A DNA stretch of 64,000 nt from Dyella amyloliquefaciens (GCF_004296575.1 NZ_SAYT01000007.1:496001-560000); one strand, 5' to 3'. Shown: positions 32,454-42,317, counted from the first letter of the stretch. Notes: generated by a model not told the origin, from the letters alone. Made by a program: numbers and translations.

Positions 32454-32693
32454 ATGAGCACCATCGAAGAGCGCGTCAAGAAAATCGTCGTCGAGCAGTT
32501 GGGCGTGAAGGAAGATGAAGTCACGGCGAACGCTTCGTTCGTGGACGATCTGGGCGCTGATTCGCTGGACACCGTTGAACTGGTGATGGCTCTCGAGGAA
32601 GAGTTCGAGACCGAGATTCCGGACGAAGAGGCCGAGAAGATCACCACGGTGCAGCAGGCTGTTGACTACATCAAGGCCCACACCAAGGAGTGA
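32454..32693 (+). CDS. acpP: Acyl carrier protein
   Basis: 79 aa from ATG 32454, with GGGAGG 11-16 nt upstream. [19 protein letters not shown] holds the phosphopantetheine-bearing S37. Acidic helices before and after are typical. The long in-frame upstream part is non-coding gap. Carries growing acyl chains for all the Fab enzymes here and for LPS and phospholipid synthesis. Confidence 0.98.
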   Translation: MSTIEERVKKIVVEQLGVKEDEVTANASFVDDLGADSLDTVELVMALEEEFETEIPDEEAEKITTVQQAVDYIKAHTKE

Positions 32694-32751
32694 TCGCTCC
32701 GTTGTGGCCGGCGCATCTCACCATGCGCCCGACCACCGGCGATATCGGAAG

Positions 32752-32779
32752 CTGCGCCACATTGGCGCAGTTTTCGTTT
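32752..32779 (+). terminator. Intrinsic terminator after acpP
   Basis: CTGCGCC, ACATT loop, GGCGCAG (32752-32770), then TTTTCGTTT. It would let acpP be made in excess over fabF and the downstream folate and replication genes. Confidence 0.8.
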
Positions 32780-32907
32780 CTGCAATTTGCAACGTCCGAT
32801 CCCGTATGGTGTGCGCCGCGCACCGAAGGGCCCGGATGACGTGGCCGCGATAGCGCGGAAAGTCCCTCCGATGCGGCGGGACCACGGAAACTCGAGGGAA
32901 GATCAGT

Positions 32908-34146
32908 ATGAGCAAACGACGTGTGGTTGTAACCGGTCTCGGCATCATCTCGCCGGTCGGCAACGATATCGCTACCGCCTGGGACAACATCCTCAAGGGC
33001 GTGAGCGGGATCGGCGCGGTTACCCATTTCGACGCCACCACGTATGCCACGCGCATCGCTGGTCAGGTACGTGATTTCGATCCCGCGCAATGGATCGCCC
33101 CGAAAGAAATTAAGAAGATGGATCCGTTCATCCACTACGGCATCGCCGCGGGCACGCAAGCCCTGCGCGATTCCGGCCTGGAAGTGACGGAAGCGAACGC
33201 GCCGCGCATCGGCGTGGCCGTGGCGGCCGGCATCGGCGGCCTGCATACCATCGAACACACCTCGATCGAACTGCACGACAAGGGCCCGCGTCGCGTGTCC
33301 CCGTTCTTCGTGCCCAGTTCGATCATCAACATGGTCTCCGGTCACCTGTCGATCATGAATGGCCTGAAGGGCCCGAACATCGCGTGCGTGACCGCCTGCA
33401 CCACCGGTACGCACAACATCGGTCTCGCCGCGCGCATGATCCAGTACGGCGACGCCGACGTGATGATCGCCGGCGGCGCCGAGTTCGCCACCACCGGCAC
33501 GGCGATGGCGGGCTTCTGCTCGGCCAAGGCCATGTCCACCCGCAACGACGAGCCGACCAAGGCCAGCCGTCCGTGGGACAAGGATCGTGACGGTTTCGTG
33601 CTGTCTGACGGCGCGGGCGTGCTGGTGCTGGAAGAGTACGAACACGCCAAGGCGCGTGGCGCGAAGATTTACGCCGAGCTCGTGGGCTTCGGCATGAGCG
33701 GCGACGCTTTCCATATCACCGCGCCCAGCGAAGGTGGCGAAGGTGCGGCGCGTTGCATGGAGAGCGCGCTGAAGGATGCCGGCCTCAATCCGACCGAAGT
33801 GCAGTACATCAACGCGCACGGCACCTCCACGCCGCTGGGCGACCTCGGCGAAGTGCTCGCGGCCAAGCGTGTGTTCGGCGATCACGCCTACAAGCTGGCG
33901 ATGAGCTCGACCAAGTCGGTCACCGGCCATCTGCTCGGTGCCGCCGGTGGCGTGGAAGCGATCTTCACCATCCTGGCGCTGCGCGACCAGGTGCTGCCGC
34001 CGACCATCAACCTGGACGAGCCGAGCGAAGGCTGCGACCTCGACTTCGTGGCGCACACCGCACGCGAGGCCAAGCTCGACGTGGCCATCTCCAACTCGTT
34101 CGGTTTTGGCGGCACCAACGGCACGCTGGCGTTCCGTCGCGTTTGA
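32908..34146 (+). CDS. fabF: Beta-ketoacyl-ACP synthase II
   Basis: 412 aa. Elongating ketosynthase with C164 ([10 protein letters not shown]), H304 ([12 protein letters not shown]) and H341 ([12 protein letters not shown]). Starts [20 protein letters not shown]. It follows acpP after a 214-nt gap with a terminator; fabF through holB appear to be one transcript with overlapping genes. Confidence 0.97.
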   Translation: MSKRRVVVTGLGIISPVGNDIATAWDNILKGVSGIGAVTHFDATTYATRIAGQVRDFDPAQWIAPKEIKKMDPFIHYGIAAGTQALRDSGLEVTEANAPRIGVAVAAGIGGLHTIEHTSIELHDKGPRRVSPFFVPSSIINMVSGHLSIMNGLKGPNIACVTACTTGTHNIGLAARMIQYGDADVMIAGGAEFATTGTAMAGFCSAKAMSTRNDEPTKASRPWDKDRDGFVLSDGAGVLVLEEYEHAKARGAKIYAELVGFGMSGDAFHITAPSEGGEGAARCMESALKDAGLNPTEVQYINAHGTSTPLGDLGEVLAAKRVFGDHAYKLAMSSTKSVTGHLLGAAGGVEAIFTILALRDQVLPPTINLDEPSEGCDLDFVAHTAREAKLDVAISNSFGFGGTNGTLAFRRV

Positions 34147-35504
34147 GCGACGTGACCGCGTTTCATCGAAGGACCTTGCACGGCCGGCGCGATCTTCTCG
34201 CGCCGGCCGCTGCATTTCCGGAGCGCTATCCGGGCCTGTTGCAGAGTGTCACGCCCGGCACGCCGCAGGCGCGCTACGACATCCTGTTTGCCTTTCCGCA
34301 GGACAGCCTGACGCTGTGCATGGATGGCCGGCTTCGCGACGGGAATGGCGACGAGCGCCCTGGCCGATTTCTCGATGTGCTCGACGAGGCGTGGAAGGCC
34401 GAGAAGCTTCCGCGCGACGCCGCCGACGATCTCCCGTTCCATGGCGGCTGGCTGTTGCTGCTTGCTTACGAACTGGCCGGTGATATCGAGCCACGCTTGC
34501 GCTTGCGCATGCCTGAAGCGATTCCGGTGGCGCTGGCTTTGCGTTGCCCCGCGGCCATCGTGGTCGATCATGAGCGTCACCGTACCGTGCTTATCGCCGA
34601 GCCCGGCCACGAAGCGCTGCTCGACGCGATGGAGGCTGATCTCGCGACTGGTTTTGCACCACCAGCGCTGGCTGCGCCTGAATGGTGCGGTGAAGACGAG
34701 CCTGCGAACTTCCTGCGTGGCGTGGAGCGCATCCACGAGCACCTGCACGCTGGCGATATTTTCCAGGTCAATCTTTCGCGGGCATGGCATGCGCGTTATG
34801 CGGCCCCCCCGTCACCCACATCGCTGTACGCGGCGCTGAGGCAGGCGAATCCGGCACCGTTTGCCGGTTTGCTGCAGCAGCCCGGCTGGGCGGTGGTGAG
34901 CTCCTCGCCGGAGCGGCTGGTGGAAGTGCGCCATGGCCTTGCGCAAACACGTCCCATTGCAGGCACGCGGCCGCGAACGCCCGGCGATGATGAAAGTGCG
35001 CGCATCCGTGAACTCAGCACGCACCCGAAGGAGCGTGCCGAGCACGTGATGCTGATCGACCTGGAGCGCAACGACCTGGGGCGCGTCTGCGTGCCGGGCA
35101 CGGTCGAGGTGAACGAACTGATGGTGGTGGAGAGCTATGCGCACGTGCACCACATCGTGTCGAACGTGCGCGGTCGGCTGCGTGCCGAGGTGACGCCGGG
35201 GCAGGTGATCGCGGCGACCTTCCCGGGCGGCACCATCACCGGCTGTCCCAAGGTGCGCTGCATGGAGATCATCGCAGCGATCGAGGACGCGCCACGCGGC
35301 GCCTATACGGGCGCGCTCGGCTATCTCGACCGCAACGGCGACCTGGACCTCAACATCCTCATCCGTACCTTCACGTTGTCCGGTTCCGAGGTCACCTTGC
35401 GCGCCGGCGCGGGTATCGTGGCCGACTCGGTGGCGGAGAAGGAACTGGACGAAACCCGCGCCAAGGCGCGCGGCCTGCTGCGCGCACTGGGAGTGCAGGG
35501 CTGA
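34143..35504 (+). CDS. pabB: Aminodeoxychorismate synthase component I
   Basis: About 453 aa. I place the start at TTG 34143, which overlaps the fabF stop; GTG 34152 is an equally possible start, and an open frame further upstream only shadows fabF. Core chorismate-binding blocks are [33 protein letters not shown] and [11 protein letters not shown]. Converts chorismate and glutamine-derived ammonia to aminodeoxychorismate for folate. Followed by its partner lyase pabC with a one-base overlap. TrpE was considered but the context favours PabB. Confidence 0.92.
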   Translation: MSDVTAFHRRTLHGRRDLLAPAAAFPERYPGLLQSVTPGTPQARYDILFAFPQDSLTLCMDGRLRDGNGDERPGRFLDVLDEAWKAEKLPRDAADDLPFHGGWLLLLAYELAGDIEPRLRLRMPEAIPVALALRCPAAIVVDHERHRTVLIAEPGHEALLDAMEADLATGFAPPALAAPEWCGEDEPANFLRGVERIHEHLHAGDIFQVNLSRAWHARYAAPPSPTSLYAALRQANPAPFAGLLQQPGWAVVSSSPERLVEVRHGLAQTRPIAGTRPRTPGDDESARIRELSTHPKERAEHVMLIDLERNDLGRVCVPGTVEVNELMVVESYAHVHHIVSNVRGRLRAEVTPGQVIAATFPGGTITGCPKVRCMEIIAAIEDAPRGAYTGALGYLDRNGDLDLNILIRTFTLSGSEVTLRAGAGIVADSVAEKELDETRAKARGLLRALGVQG

Positions 35505-36331
35505 TGTCCGCCGCGCGCGTCCTCGTCGATGGTGCGCCGGCCGATACCGTTTCCGTGCTCGACCGTGGACTTTCCTACGGTGACGGCCTGTTCGAAACGA
35601 TTCGTTTCGTTCACGGCATGGCTCCGTTGTGGGTGCGCCACATGCAGCGCCTGCGCGATGGCTGCCGCAGGCTGGCGATGCCTGTGCCCGATGGCGAACG
35701 ACTGTTGCGCGAAGCGTTGGCGGTATCGTGCGGCCTGGAACACGCCGTTGTCCGTATCACCCTGACACGGGGCACGGGCGCGCGTGGTTACGCACCGCCG
35801 GCCACGCCGCAACCGACGCGCATCGTGGCCGGCTTCGACGCGCCGGCGATGCACGGCGAAGTCTACGTGCGCGGCATCCGCGTGCGCTGGTGCAACACGC
35901 GCCTGGGCCTGCAACCGCTGCTGGCGGGCATGAAACACCTCAATCGACTGGAGCAGGTGCTGGCGCGAGCCGAATGGAGCGATGCCGCCATCCCGGAGGG
36001 GCTGCTGCTCGATCTCGACGGCAACATCGTTTCGGCCACCATGGCCAATCTGTTCGCGGTGGTTGACGGGGCATTGGTCACCCCGTCGATCGAGCGCTGC
36101 GGCGTGGCGGGCGTGGCCCGCGCCGAAGTGCTGGCGGCCTATGCGGATACACAGGTCATGCCGTTGCGCGCGGAACACCTGGCGCGTGCGGGCGAGGTCT
36201 TCCTCAGTTCCAGCGTCCGGGGCATCCTGCCGGTTCAGGCCGTGGGCGATACGGTGTATGTTCCCGGGCCGGTCACTCGCGCCTTGCAGCAGCACTGGCG
36301 CGGGCTGGGTTTTCCGATGGAGCAGGCATGA
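35504..36331 (+). CDS. pabC: 4-amino-4-deoxychorismate lyase
   Basis: 275 aa PLP enzyme of fold type IV. PLP lysine K144 in GMKHLNRLEQV; opening LDRGLSYGDGLFETIRF is the family signature, and GLLLDLDGNIVSATMANLFAV and EVFLSSSVRGILPV follow. Makes p-aminobenzoate from PabB's product. Start ATG shares a base with the pabB stop. Confidence 0.95.
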   Translation: MSAARVLVDGAPADTVSVLDRGLSYGDGLFETIRFVHGMAPLWVRHMQRLRDGCRRLAMPVPDGERLLREALAVSCGLEHAVVRITLTRGTGARGYAPPATPQPTRIVAGFDAPAMHGEVYVRGIRVRWCNTRLGLQPLLAGMKHLNRLEQVLARAEWSDAAIPEGLLLDLDGNIVSATMANLFAVVDGALVTPSIERCGVAGVARAEVLAAYADTQVMPLRAEHLARAGEVFLSSSVRGILPVQAVGDTVYVPGPVTRALQQHWRGLGFPMEQA

Positions 36332-37365
36332 ACCGAATGAAGATGCACGGACGGGCGCCCTGGCGTGTGCTTGCCGTGCTGGTGCTATTGGCCGTGGCGG
36401 GTGCCGTGGCCTACGGTTGGATCGATTACCAGCGTTTCGTGCGGACCCCGCTGACGGTGTCCGCACAGACGCCGAGCGTCGACGTGGGCAAGGGCAGCAA
36501 TCTGCGCGATGTCGTCGGCCTGCTGCGCGAGCAGCACGTTACGACGACAGGGCCGCTGTACTGGCGTGTGCTGGCCGAGCAGCTGCGCGTTGCCGGTCGC
36601 CTGCACGCCGGCGAATACGCGTTGCCGGCCGGCATGACCCCGCGCGACCTGCTGCTCAACATGGCGGCGGGGCGGGTCCTGCAGCGCAACTTCACCATCG
36701 TCGATGGCTGGACCTTCCGCGACCTGCGCCAGGCGCTGGCCAAGGCCGACAAACTGCGCCAGGACGGTGCAAGCCTGGACGACGCCCAGCTGATGACGAA
36801 GATCGGTGCCCCGGGCGAAATGCCGGAGGGCCGCTTTCTGCCGGAGACCTACGCCTACGTGAAGGGTGACAGCGATCTCGACATTCTCCGTCGCGCCCAT
36901 GCGGCGATGGCGAAGATGCTCGATGCGCTGTGGGCGCAGCGCGACAAGGACCTGCCGCTGGCCACGCCCTACGACGCGCTGATCCTCGCCTCCATCGTGG
37001 AGAAGGAGACCGGGCGCGCCGACGAGCGCCCGCGCATCGCTGGCGTGTTCGTGCGTCGCCTGCAGATCCACATGCTGCTGCAGACCGACCCCACGGTGAT
37101 CTACGGCATGGGCGACAGTTACGCCGGCAATATCCACAAGTCGGATCTCACCACCGACACGCCCTACAATACGTATACGCGCCCGGGGCTGCCGCCGACA
37201 CCGATCGCGATGCCCGGCAAGCCGGCCATCGAGGCGGCGTTGCATCCGGCCCAGGGCACGGAACTCTATTTCGTCGCTCGTGGCGACGGCTCGCATGTGT
37301 TCTCCTCGACGCTGGACGAGCACAATCACAACGTCGCCTGCTATCAGTTGAAGCGCTGCCAATGA
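36328..37365 (+). CDS. mltG: Endolytic murein transglycosylase MltG
   Basis: 345 aa. One N-terminal membrane span (about 12-32) anchors a periplasmic LysM-like part and the YceG catalytic domain. Catalytic E225 is in LASIVEKETGR, equivalent to E. coli Glu218; HMLLQTDPTVIYGMG, YNTYTRPGLPPTPIAMPG and AALHPAQGTELYFVARGDG follow. It cuts nascent glycan strands, setting their length. ATGA overlap with pabC; ATGA overlap with tmk. Confidence 0.95.
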   Translation: MNRMKMHGRAPWRVLAVLVLLAVAGAVAYGWIDYQRFVRTPLTVSAQTPSVDVGKGSNLRDVVGLLREQHVTTTGPLYWRVLAEQLRVAGRLHAGEYALPAGMTPRDLLLNMAAGRVLQRNFTIVDGWTFRDLRQALAKADKLRQDGASLDDAQLMTKIGAPGEMPEGRFLPETYAYVKGDSDLDILRRAHAAMAKMLDALWAQRDKDLPLATPYDALILASIVEKETGRADERPRIAGVFVRRLQIHMLLQTDPTVIYGMGDSYAGNIHKSDLTTDTPYNTYTRPGLPPTPIAMPGKPAIEAALHPAQGTELYFVARGDGSHVFSSTLDEHNHNVACYQLKRCQ

Positions 37366-37997
37366 CCGTACGAGGCAAATTCATTTCGCTCGAAGGTGGC
37401 GAAGGCGCCGGCAAGAGCACTTTGCTGGCCGGCCTGCAAAAGCACCTGGTCGAACAGGGTGTATCCCTGGTGCAGACGCGCGAGCCCGGTGGCACGCCCC
37501 TGGGCGAAGCCGTGCGCGCCATCGTGCTCGACGCCGCGCGCCGCGACATGAGCGCCGAGGCGGAGCTGCTGCTGATGTTCGCCTCGCGCGCGCAGCTGGT
37601 GCGCGAGTGCATCGAGCCGGCGCTTGCTGCGGGCAAGTGGGTGCTGTGCGATCGCTTCACCGACGCCAGCTATGCCTACCAGGGCGGGGGGCGCGGCGTG
37701 CCGATGGAGCGTATCGCCTTGCTCGAGCAATGGGCGACCGAGGGACTGACTCCCGACCTTACCCTGCTGCTCGATCTGCCGGTGGCCACCGGTCGCGCGC
37801 GCGCTGCGGGCCGCGGCGAAGCCGACCGCATCGAGAACGAAGCCGATGCGTTCTTCGAGCGCGTGCGCGCGACCTATCGCACGCGCGCCGCCGCGCAGCC
37901 TGAGCGATTCCGCGTCATCGATGCGAGCCTCACGCAAGCACAGGTGCTCGACGCGGCGATTGACGCTACGCGCCATCTGTTTGGAGCCATCGCGTGA
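37362..37997 (+). CDS. tmk: Thymidylate kinase
   Basis: 211 aa from ATG 37362 in the mltG stop. P-loop SLEGGEGAGKST (9-20); CDRFTDASYAYQGGGRG is the DR(F/Y) base-binding block and GRARAAGRGEADRIE the LID. Phosphorylates dTMP to dTDP. Overlaps holB by 4 nt (GTGA). Confidence 0.96.
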   Translation: MTVRGKFISLEGGEGAGKSTLLAGLQKHLVEQGVSLVQTREPGGTPLGEAVRAIVLDAARRDMSAEAELLLMFASRAQLVRECIEPALAAGKWVLCDRFTDASYAYQGGGRGVPMERIALLEQWATEGLTPDLTLLLDLPVATGRARAAGRGEADRIENEADAFFERVRATYRTRAAAQPERFRVIDASLTQAQVLDAAIDATRHLFGAIA

Positions 37998-38932
37998 GTG
38001 TCATGCCCTGGCACGAGGAACATTGGGCCCGGCTGCAGGCCCGGCGCGCGCGCGATGCCATGCCGCATGCGTTGCTGTTGTGTGGTCCGGCGGGCCTGGG
38101 CAAGCGCGAGTTCATGCATCGCTTTGCGCAGGGCCTGCTGTGCCAGCAGGCGCATGACGGCGAGCCTTGCGGGCAGTGTCGCAGCTGCCTGCTGTTCGAG
38201 GCGGGCACGCACCCCGACTATGCGGTGCTGAGTTTCGGCCTGCGCAAGGACGGCGTGCAGCGCAGCGAGATCGTGGTCGACCAGATCCGCGAATTGTCCG
38301 CGCGCCTCGCCATGGCCAGCCAGTTCGGTGGCTGGCAGATCGTCTGCATCGATCCCGCCGATGCGATGAATGCGGCCGCGGCGAATGCACTGCTCAAGAC
38401 GCTCGAAGAGCCCTCGTCGCAGACGTTGCTGTTGCTGGTGGCCGATGCTCCCTGGCGTCTGCCGCAGACCATCCGCAGTCGCTGCCAGCGCATCGAGTTC
38501 CATTTGCCGTCCCGCGAGACGGCGCTCGCCTGGCTGCAGCAGGCCGGGGTCAAGGATGCCGCCGTGGCGCTCGACGCCGCGGGCGGCAATCCCGGCATGG
38601 CGCGGGTCTGGGCGGAAGAGGGCTCCTTGGCCCGACGGCAGGAGGTGCGCAAGGATCTCGGCGCGCTCGCGGCCGGCCGTGGCGAAGCGATGGAAGTGGC
38701 GCGTCGCTGGCTCGACAACGAACCCGAACAGCGACTGTGGTTCGCCGCGCAGGCAGTGGCGGACGAGATGAAGATGCGGGCCACCTCCGGTGCCGCCGGT
38801 CCGTTGGCCAGCCAGTTGGACAACGAGGCACTGGACCGCTGGTACATGTCCGCCAACCGCACGCGCGAATCGCTGCGCGGCCCCTTGCGCGGGGACCTGT
38901 TGCTGCTGGAGTTGCTCGCCGGCTGGCGTTGA
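37994..38932 (+). CDS. holB: DNA polymerase III delta' subunit
   Basis: 312 aa from GTG 37994. CGPAGLGKREFMHRFAQGLL is the degenerate P-loop of delta'; Cys-rich zinc motif CQQAHDGEPCGQCRSC; VDQIRELSARL, NALLKTLEEPSSQTLLLLVA and the SRC finger TIRSRCQRIEF. Clamp-loader subunit that pairs with DnaX (18359). Last gene of the fabF-holB run. Confidence 0.94.
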   Translation: MSVMPWHEEHWARLQARRARDAMPHALLLCGPAGLGKREFMHRFAQGLLCQQAHDGEPCGQCRSCLLFEAGTHPDYAVLSFGLRKDGVQRSEIVVDQIRELSARLAMASQFGGWQIVCIDPADAMNAAAANALLKTLEEPSSQTLLLLVADAPWRLPQTIRSRCQRIEFHLPSRETALAWLQQAGVKDAAVALDAAGGNPGMARVWAEEGSLARRQEVRKDLGALAAGRGEAMEVARRWLDNEPEQRLWFAAQAVADEMKMRATSGAAGPLASQLDNEALDRWYMSANRTRESLRGPLRGDLLLLELLAGWR

Positions 38933-39011
38933 GTCGGTACGGGGTGATCGCGTCAAAGAGCCGCCGCACAAGGGAAAGCCCGGTGACAGGCCGTCTCCCT
39001 AGGCTGGAGAG

Positions 39012-40637
39012 ATGAAGTCCCCACTTCAGCAACGCTTCCCCATCTGGCCCTGGATTTCGCTGTTGCTTCTGCTGGTCCTGCGGCTGGCCTGGCTCAATGC
39101 GTACACGCACAACTCCGACGAAGCGCAGCACGCGCACGTCGCGTGGGCGTGGACGCAGGGTTTGTTGCCTTATCGGGATGTCTTTGACAATCACGGCCCG
39201 CTGTTCGGCTGGCTGCATTCGCCATTGCTGAAGCTGCTGAACGATCGCCCTGACGTGCTCACCTGGCTGCGTCTGGCCATGCAGTTCTGGTACGTGATCG
39301 CCCTGGGTTCCGCCGGCTGGATGGCGCGGCGTCTTTACGGCTGGCGTGTCGCGTTGGTGGTGGTGTTGGTCGCGGGCCTGTTTCCGCGCTTCTTCATCGT
39401 CAGCGGACAGTTCCGCACCGACGACATGTGGATGGCCTTGTGGCTGGCGGGGCTGGCCTTCGTTGTAGGCGTGCCGCCGCGCGCATGGCGCTTTTTCATG
39501 ACCGGCCTGCTGGTCGGTTGCGCACTCTCCGTGTCGCAGAAGACGCTGGTGCTGATTGCCACCACGCTGATGACGGTCCTCGTGCTCCGCCTGTTGCTGC
39601 CCGCCGGCGCGCCGAAGGCCAATCTGCGCTGCTGGGTGGCTGCCGCCATCGGCCTGATGGTCGTCCCGTTGGTCTTCGTTGTCTGGCTGGCCGCGCATGG
39701 CGTGCTGGGCGATGCATGGTACGGACTGGCGCTCTACAACCTTGGAGGAGCGTCCAAGCGTCATGCCGCCCTGCAGTTGCTCTGGTTCCTGGTGCTGGGC
39801 TCGGCCGCGCTGTTGCTCGCCGTTCGCGAGGTGCGGCGGCGCGCGCTCGGCGAGTTCGACTGGACCGTGTTCTTCGCCATGCAGGGCGGTTTGTATCTGC
39901 TGTTGATCTGGTTCATCTGGCCATTGATCACCAGGCAGGACTTTCTGCCCGTGCTTCCGACGCTGGTGCTCGCGTTCGGCGGCTGGGCTTCACAATGGGC
40001 GTGGCTGGGTATCAGGCCGCGACTTCGCGGTGTGCTGCTGCTGGTGATCCTCGGAGCCGAGCTGGCAACGGTGGTGGCCTATGCGCCTCCCTGGGAAGAT
40101 CAACTGGCCGATCAGCGTGCAGAATTGGCCCTGGTCCTTCGCTATACGGATAAGACCGACACAGTCATGGATCCCAAGGGCGATACCATTTTCCGCATGC
40201 GCCCCTATTACCCTGTACTCGAGAGTCTCGCCGTGCGACGGCTGCGCAAGGGATTGATGACCGACACCATCGTCGATGAGCTTGAGAGTCACGGCACCAT
40301 GCTGGTCGTGCCGCGTCGCCTGCCTTATGCCAGTGCGCACTTCGTGGTGGAGAACTATGTGCCCGCCGGGCGCGAGGTCTGGATCGCCGGCCGCATGTTT
40401 CCCAAGCCCGAGCCCGAGCAGGTGGTCGATGTGGCCGTGCCTGGCGATTACGTGCTGACGGATGGTTTCCGGCGACTGAGCGGAAGCCTGGATGGCGCGC
40501 CGGCCGCCGACCACTGGCACCTCGATCGTGGCGTGCATCACCTCAAGGCCACCGGCGGCATCCCGGTGGCCCTGGTGTGGAGCCAGGCCTTCGATCGCGG
40601 CTGGCGACCGGCGACTCCGCAGGGGCAGGGGGGCTGA
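39012..40637 (+). CDS. GT-C membrane glycosyltransferase (GT39/ArnT-like)
   Basis: 541 aa with about ten or more membrane spans up to about residue 375 and a C-terminal soluble domain. The first extracytoplasmic loop has HNSDEAQHAHVAWAW, where D-E fits the GT-C catalytic acid motif, then LLPYRDVFDNHGPLFGWLHS and FRTDDMWMALWLAGL. Such enzymes move a sugar from a polyprenyl-phosphate donor to a lipid, glycan or protein at the periplasmic face. The acceptor is unknown. A GGAGAG precedes the ATG. It lies between holB and pilZ with a PIG-L deacetylase immediately downstream. Confidence 0.78.
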   Translation: MKSPLQQRFPIWPWISLLLLLVLRLAWLNAYTHNSDEAQHAHVAWAWTQGLLPYRDVFDNHGPLFGWLHSPLLKLLNDRPDVLTWLRLAMQFWYVIALGSAGWMARRLYGWRVALVVVLVAGLFPRFFIVSGQFRTDDMWMALWLAGLAFVVGVPPRAWRFFMTGLLVGCALSVSQKTLVLIATTLMTVLVLRLLLPAGAPKANLRCWVAAAIGLMVVPLVFVVWLAAHGVLGDAWYGLALYNLGGASKRHAALQLLWFLVLGSAALLLAVREVRRRALGEFDWTVFFAMQGGLYLLLIWFIWPLITRQDFLPVLPTLVLAFGGWASQWAWLGIRPRLRGVLLLVILGAELATVVAYAPPWEDQLADQRAELALVLRYTDKTDTVMDPKGDTIFRMRPYYPVLESLAVRRLRKGLMTDTIVDELESHGTMLVVPRRLPYASAHFVVENYVPAGREVWIAGRMFPKPEPEQVVDVAVPGDYVLTDGFRRLSGSLDGAPAADHWHLDRGVHHLKATGGIPVALVWSQAFDRGWRPATPQGQGG

Positions 40638-40638
40638 G

Positions 40639-41568
40639 ATGGCGTTCAGTCTCAATGCAAGGACGCGGTTGCTGGTGATCGCTCCTCACCCCGATGACGA
40701 GTCGATAGCCACCGGTGAGCTGATCCAGCAGGTCAGGCAGCTGGGTGGCGAGGTGCGCATCCTGCTGCTCACCAATGGCGACAACAACCCCTGGCCGCAA
40801 CGCTGGGTGGAGCGCCGCTTGCGCATCGGCGCCGATGATCGCCGTCGCTGGGGCGAGCGACGGCGTAACGAGGTCGGGCACGCGCTGACTCAATTGGGCG
40901 TGGATGTTTCCGCACTGCAGGCGGCGGGTTGGCCGGACATGGGGGTGACCGACCTGTTGCGTGCGGACCTCAAGGCGAGCATTGCCGTCATCCTCGCTGC
41001 ACTGGATGCCGCTCGGCCCAATCTCGTGGCCATGCCTGCTCTGGGCGACCATCACCCGGATCACAGCGCGGCCCACGTGATCACCCGGCTGGCCCTGGAG
41101 CAATGGCAGGGTCCGGCGCCGGAACGGCTGGCCTATCTGGTTCACGGCCGTGAAGACCATGTGACAGGCCGGGTGAAGCTGGACTCTTCGGTAGGCGTGC
41201 ACGCCAACAAGCTCGCCGCGCTTGCTTGTCATCGCAGCCAGATGGCGCTGAGCGGAAAGCGCATGCGGCGTATGGCCGATCGTGCGGAGCGTTACCTGCA
41301 GGTGCGGGGATCGGGGGCTGTTGCTCCGACGCCGGTCCTGCCGTGGCAACCATCCGCTGCCCTGCAATCCTGGCTGCACCTCATGGTGGTGGATGGACAG
41401 GGAGAGCGCAGTTGGCCCTGGCGCCAGGCGCCACTGGTCCGCGACGGGCAGGGGCGCTATGTGCTGCATGCCTTCGACGACAAGGCGCCGGGCCCCGCCT
41501 TCGCCAAGCTCTACATGAACCTGCCGTCGCCCTGGATCTTCGATCGTTGGGGCTGGTGTGAGCTCTGA
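40639..41568 (+). CDS. PIG-L family deacetylase
   Basis: 309 aa, starting 1 nt after the preceding gene's stop. The zinc site APHPDDES (H17, D19, D20) and HHPDHSAAHV (H138, H139, D141, H142) are complete. PIG-L enzymes de-N-acetylate GlcNAc-containing lipids or sugars. The C-terminal third (about 215-309) goes beyond the usual domain and is Trp-rich (WLHLMVVDGQGERSWPWRQ), possibly substrate-binding. Tight coupling to the GT-C transferase implies the two modify the same glycan. Confidence 0.85.
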   Translation: MAFSLNARTRLLVIAPHPDDESIATGELIQQVRQLGGEVRILLLTNGDNNPWPQRWVERRLRIGADDRRRWGERRRNEVGHALTQLGVDVSALQAAGWPDMGVTDLLRADLKASIAVILAALDAARPNLVAMPALGDHHPDHSAAHVITRLALEQWQGPAPERLAYLVHGREDHVTGRVKLDSSVGVHANKLAALACHRSQMALSGKRMRRMADRAERYLQVRGSGAVAPTPVLPWQPSAALQSWLHLMVVDGQGERSWPWRQAPLVRDGQGRYVLHAFDDKAPGPAFAKLYMNLPSPWIFDRWGWCEL

Positions 41569-41603
41569 GCCGCACTTTTCGTCACATTCCGTCGACGCAT
41601 CGC

Positions 41604-41633
41604 TTGTCGGTGGGGCAGGCCGGTCGCTAGGAT
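41604..41633 (+). promoter_or_regulatory. Possible promoter for pilZ
   Basis: TTGTCG (41604-41609), 18-nt spacer, TAGGAT (41628-41633), 48 nt before the pilZ ATG. It suggests pilZ is transcribed separately from the glycosyltransferase pair. Confidence 0.4.
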
Positions 41634-41680
41634 GCGCTGCATAAGGGGTGTCGGACCGGATGTGGTCCGCAGGAGCTGTC

Positions 41681-42037
41681 ATGAATCCGGCCATTGCTGC
41701 CCGCCAGGGCATTATTTCGTTGAAGATCAAGGACACGGCGGCGTTGTACAACGCCTACATGCCCTATCTGAAGAACGGTGGCCTGTTCGCCCCCACGGCC
41801 CAGCGTTATGCGTTGGGTGACGAAGTGGTGCTCCTCATTAACCTGACCGATGAAGGCGAGCGCCTGTCGGTCGCCGGCAAGGTGGTCTGGGTCACGCCGG
41901 TCGGCGCCCAGGGCAACCGTACCGCCGGCATCGGCGTCCATTTCAACGAATCGGCCGACGGCGAAGCGGCCCGTGCCCGCATCGAGAACCTGCTGGTCGG
42001 CATGACCTCGTCCGAGCGTCCCACACTCACCATGTAA
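41681..42037 (+). CDS. pilZ: PilZ-domain type IV pilus assembly protein
   Basis: 118 aa from ATG 41681 with AGGAG 8 nt upstream; an 11-codon longer start is less likely. ISLKIKDTAALYNAYMPYLK, GGLFAPTAQRYALGDEVVLL and VAGKVVWVTPVG...TAGIGVHF match the small PilZ of Pseudomonas (PA2960) and Xanthomonas. It lacks the RxxxR c-di-GMP motif, as do those homologues, which act through PilB and FimX. The ancestral neighbour is holB; here two genes lie between. Confidence 0.9.
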   Translation: MNPAIAARQGIISLKIKDTAALYNAYMPYLKNGGLFAPTAQRYALGDEVVLLINLTDEGERLSVAGKVVWVTPVGAQGNRTAGIGVHFNESADGEAARARIENLLVGMTSSERPTLTM

Positions 42038-42121
42038 GACCTTGGTCGACATGGCTGGCACCGGCTCGCCGAGAGGCGTTCGAAGGTGCGTGCGAATCGC
42101 CTCGCAGATACCCGTCAAGGC

Positions 42122-42149
42122 TTGTTGTTGTTAAGCGCGCTGATACAAT
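42122..42149 (+). promoter_or_regulatory. Candidate nuo operon promoter
   Basis: TTGTTG (42122-42127), 16-nt spacer, TACAAT (42144-42149). Transcription near 42156 would give a leader of about 160 nt before nuoA. The 280-nt pilZ-nuoA gap holds no other gene that I can see. Confidence 0.45.
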
Positions 42150-42317
42150 GTCGCGATTCCCGACTCAGATCGTGGAAAGTCGGACGTTCGCGGCTGCATT
42201 GCCTGTGAGCGTGGCGCATAGCCCTTGGCCCTTCGAGGCCCTGCCGAATCCGGTTCCGGACCGTTTTTCCCCGACGGTCACTGATGCGCCAATGAAGGCG
42301 CGGAGGTACGTTTCACC

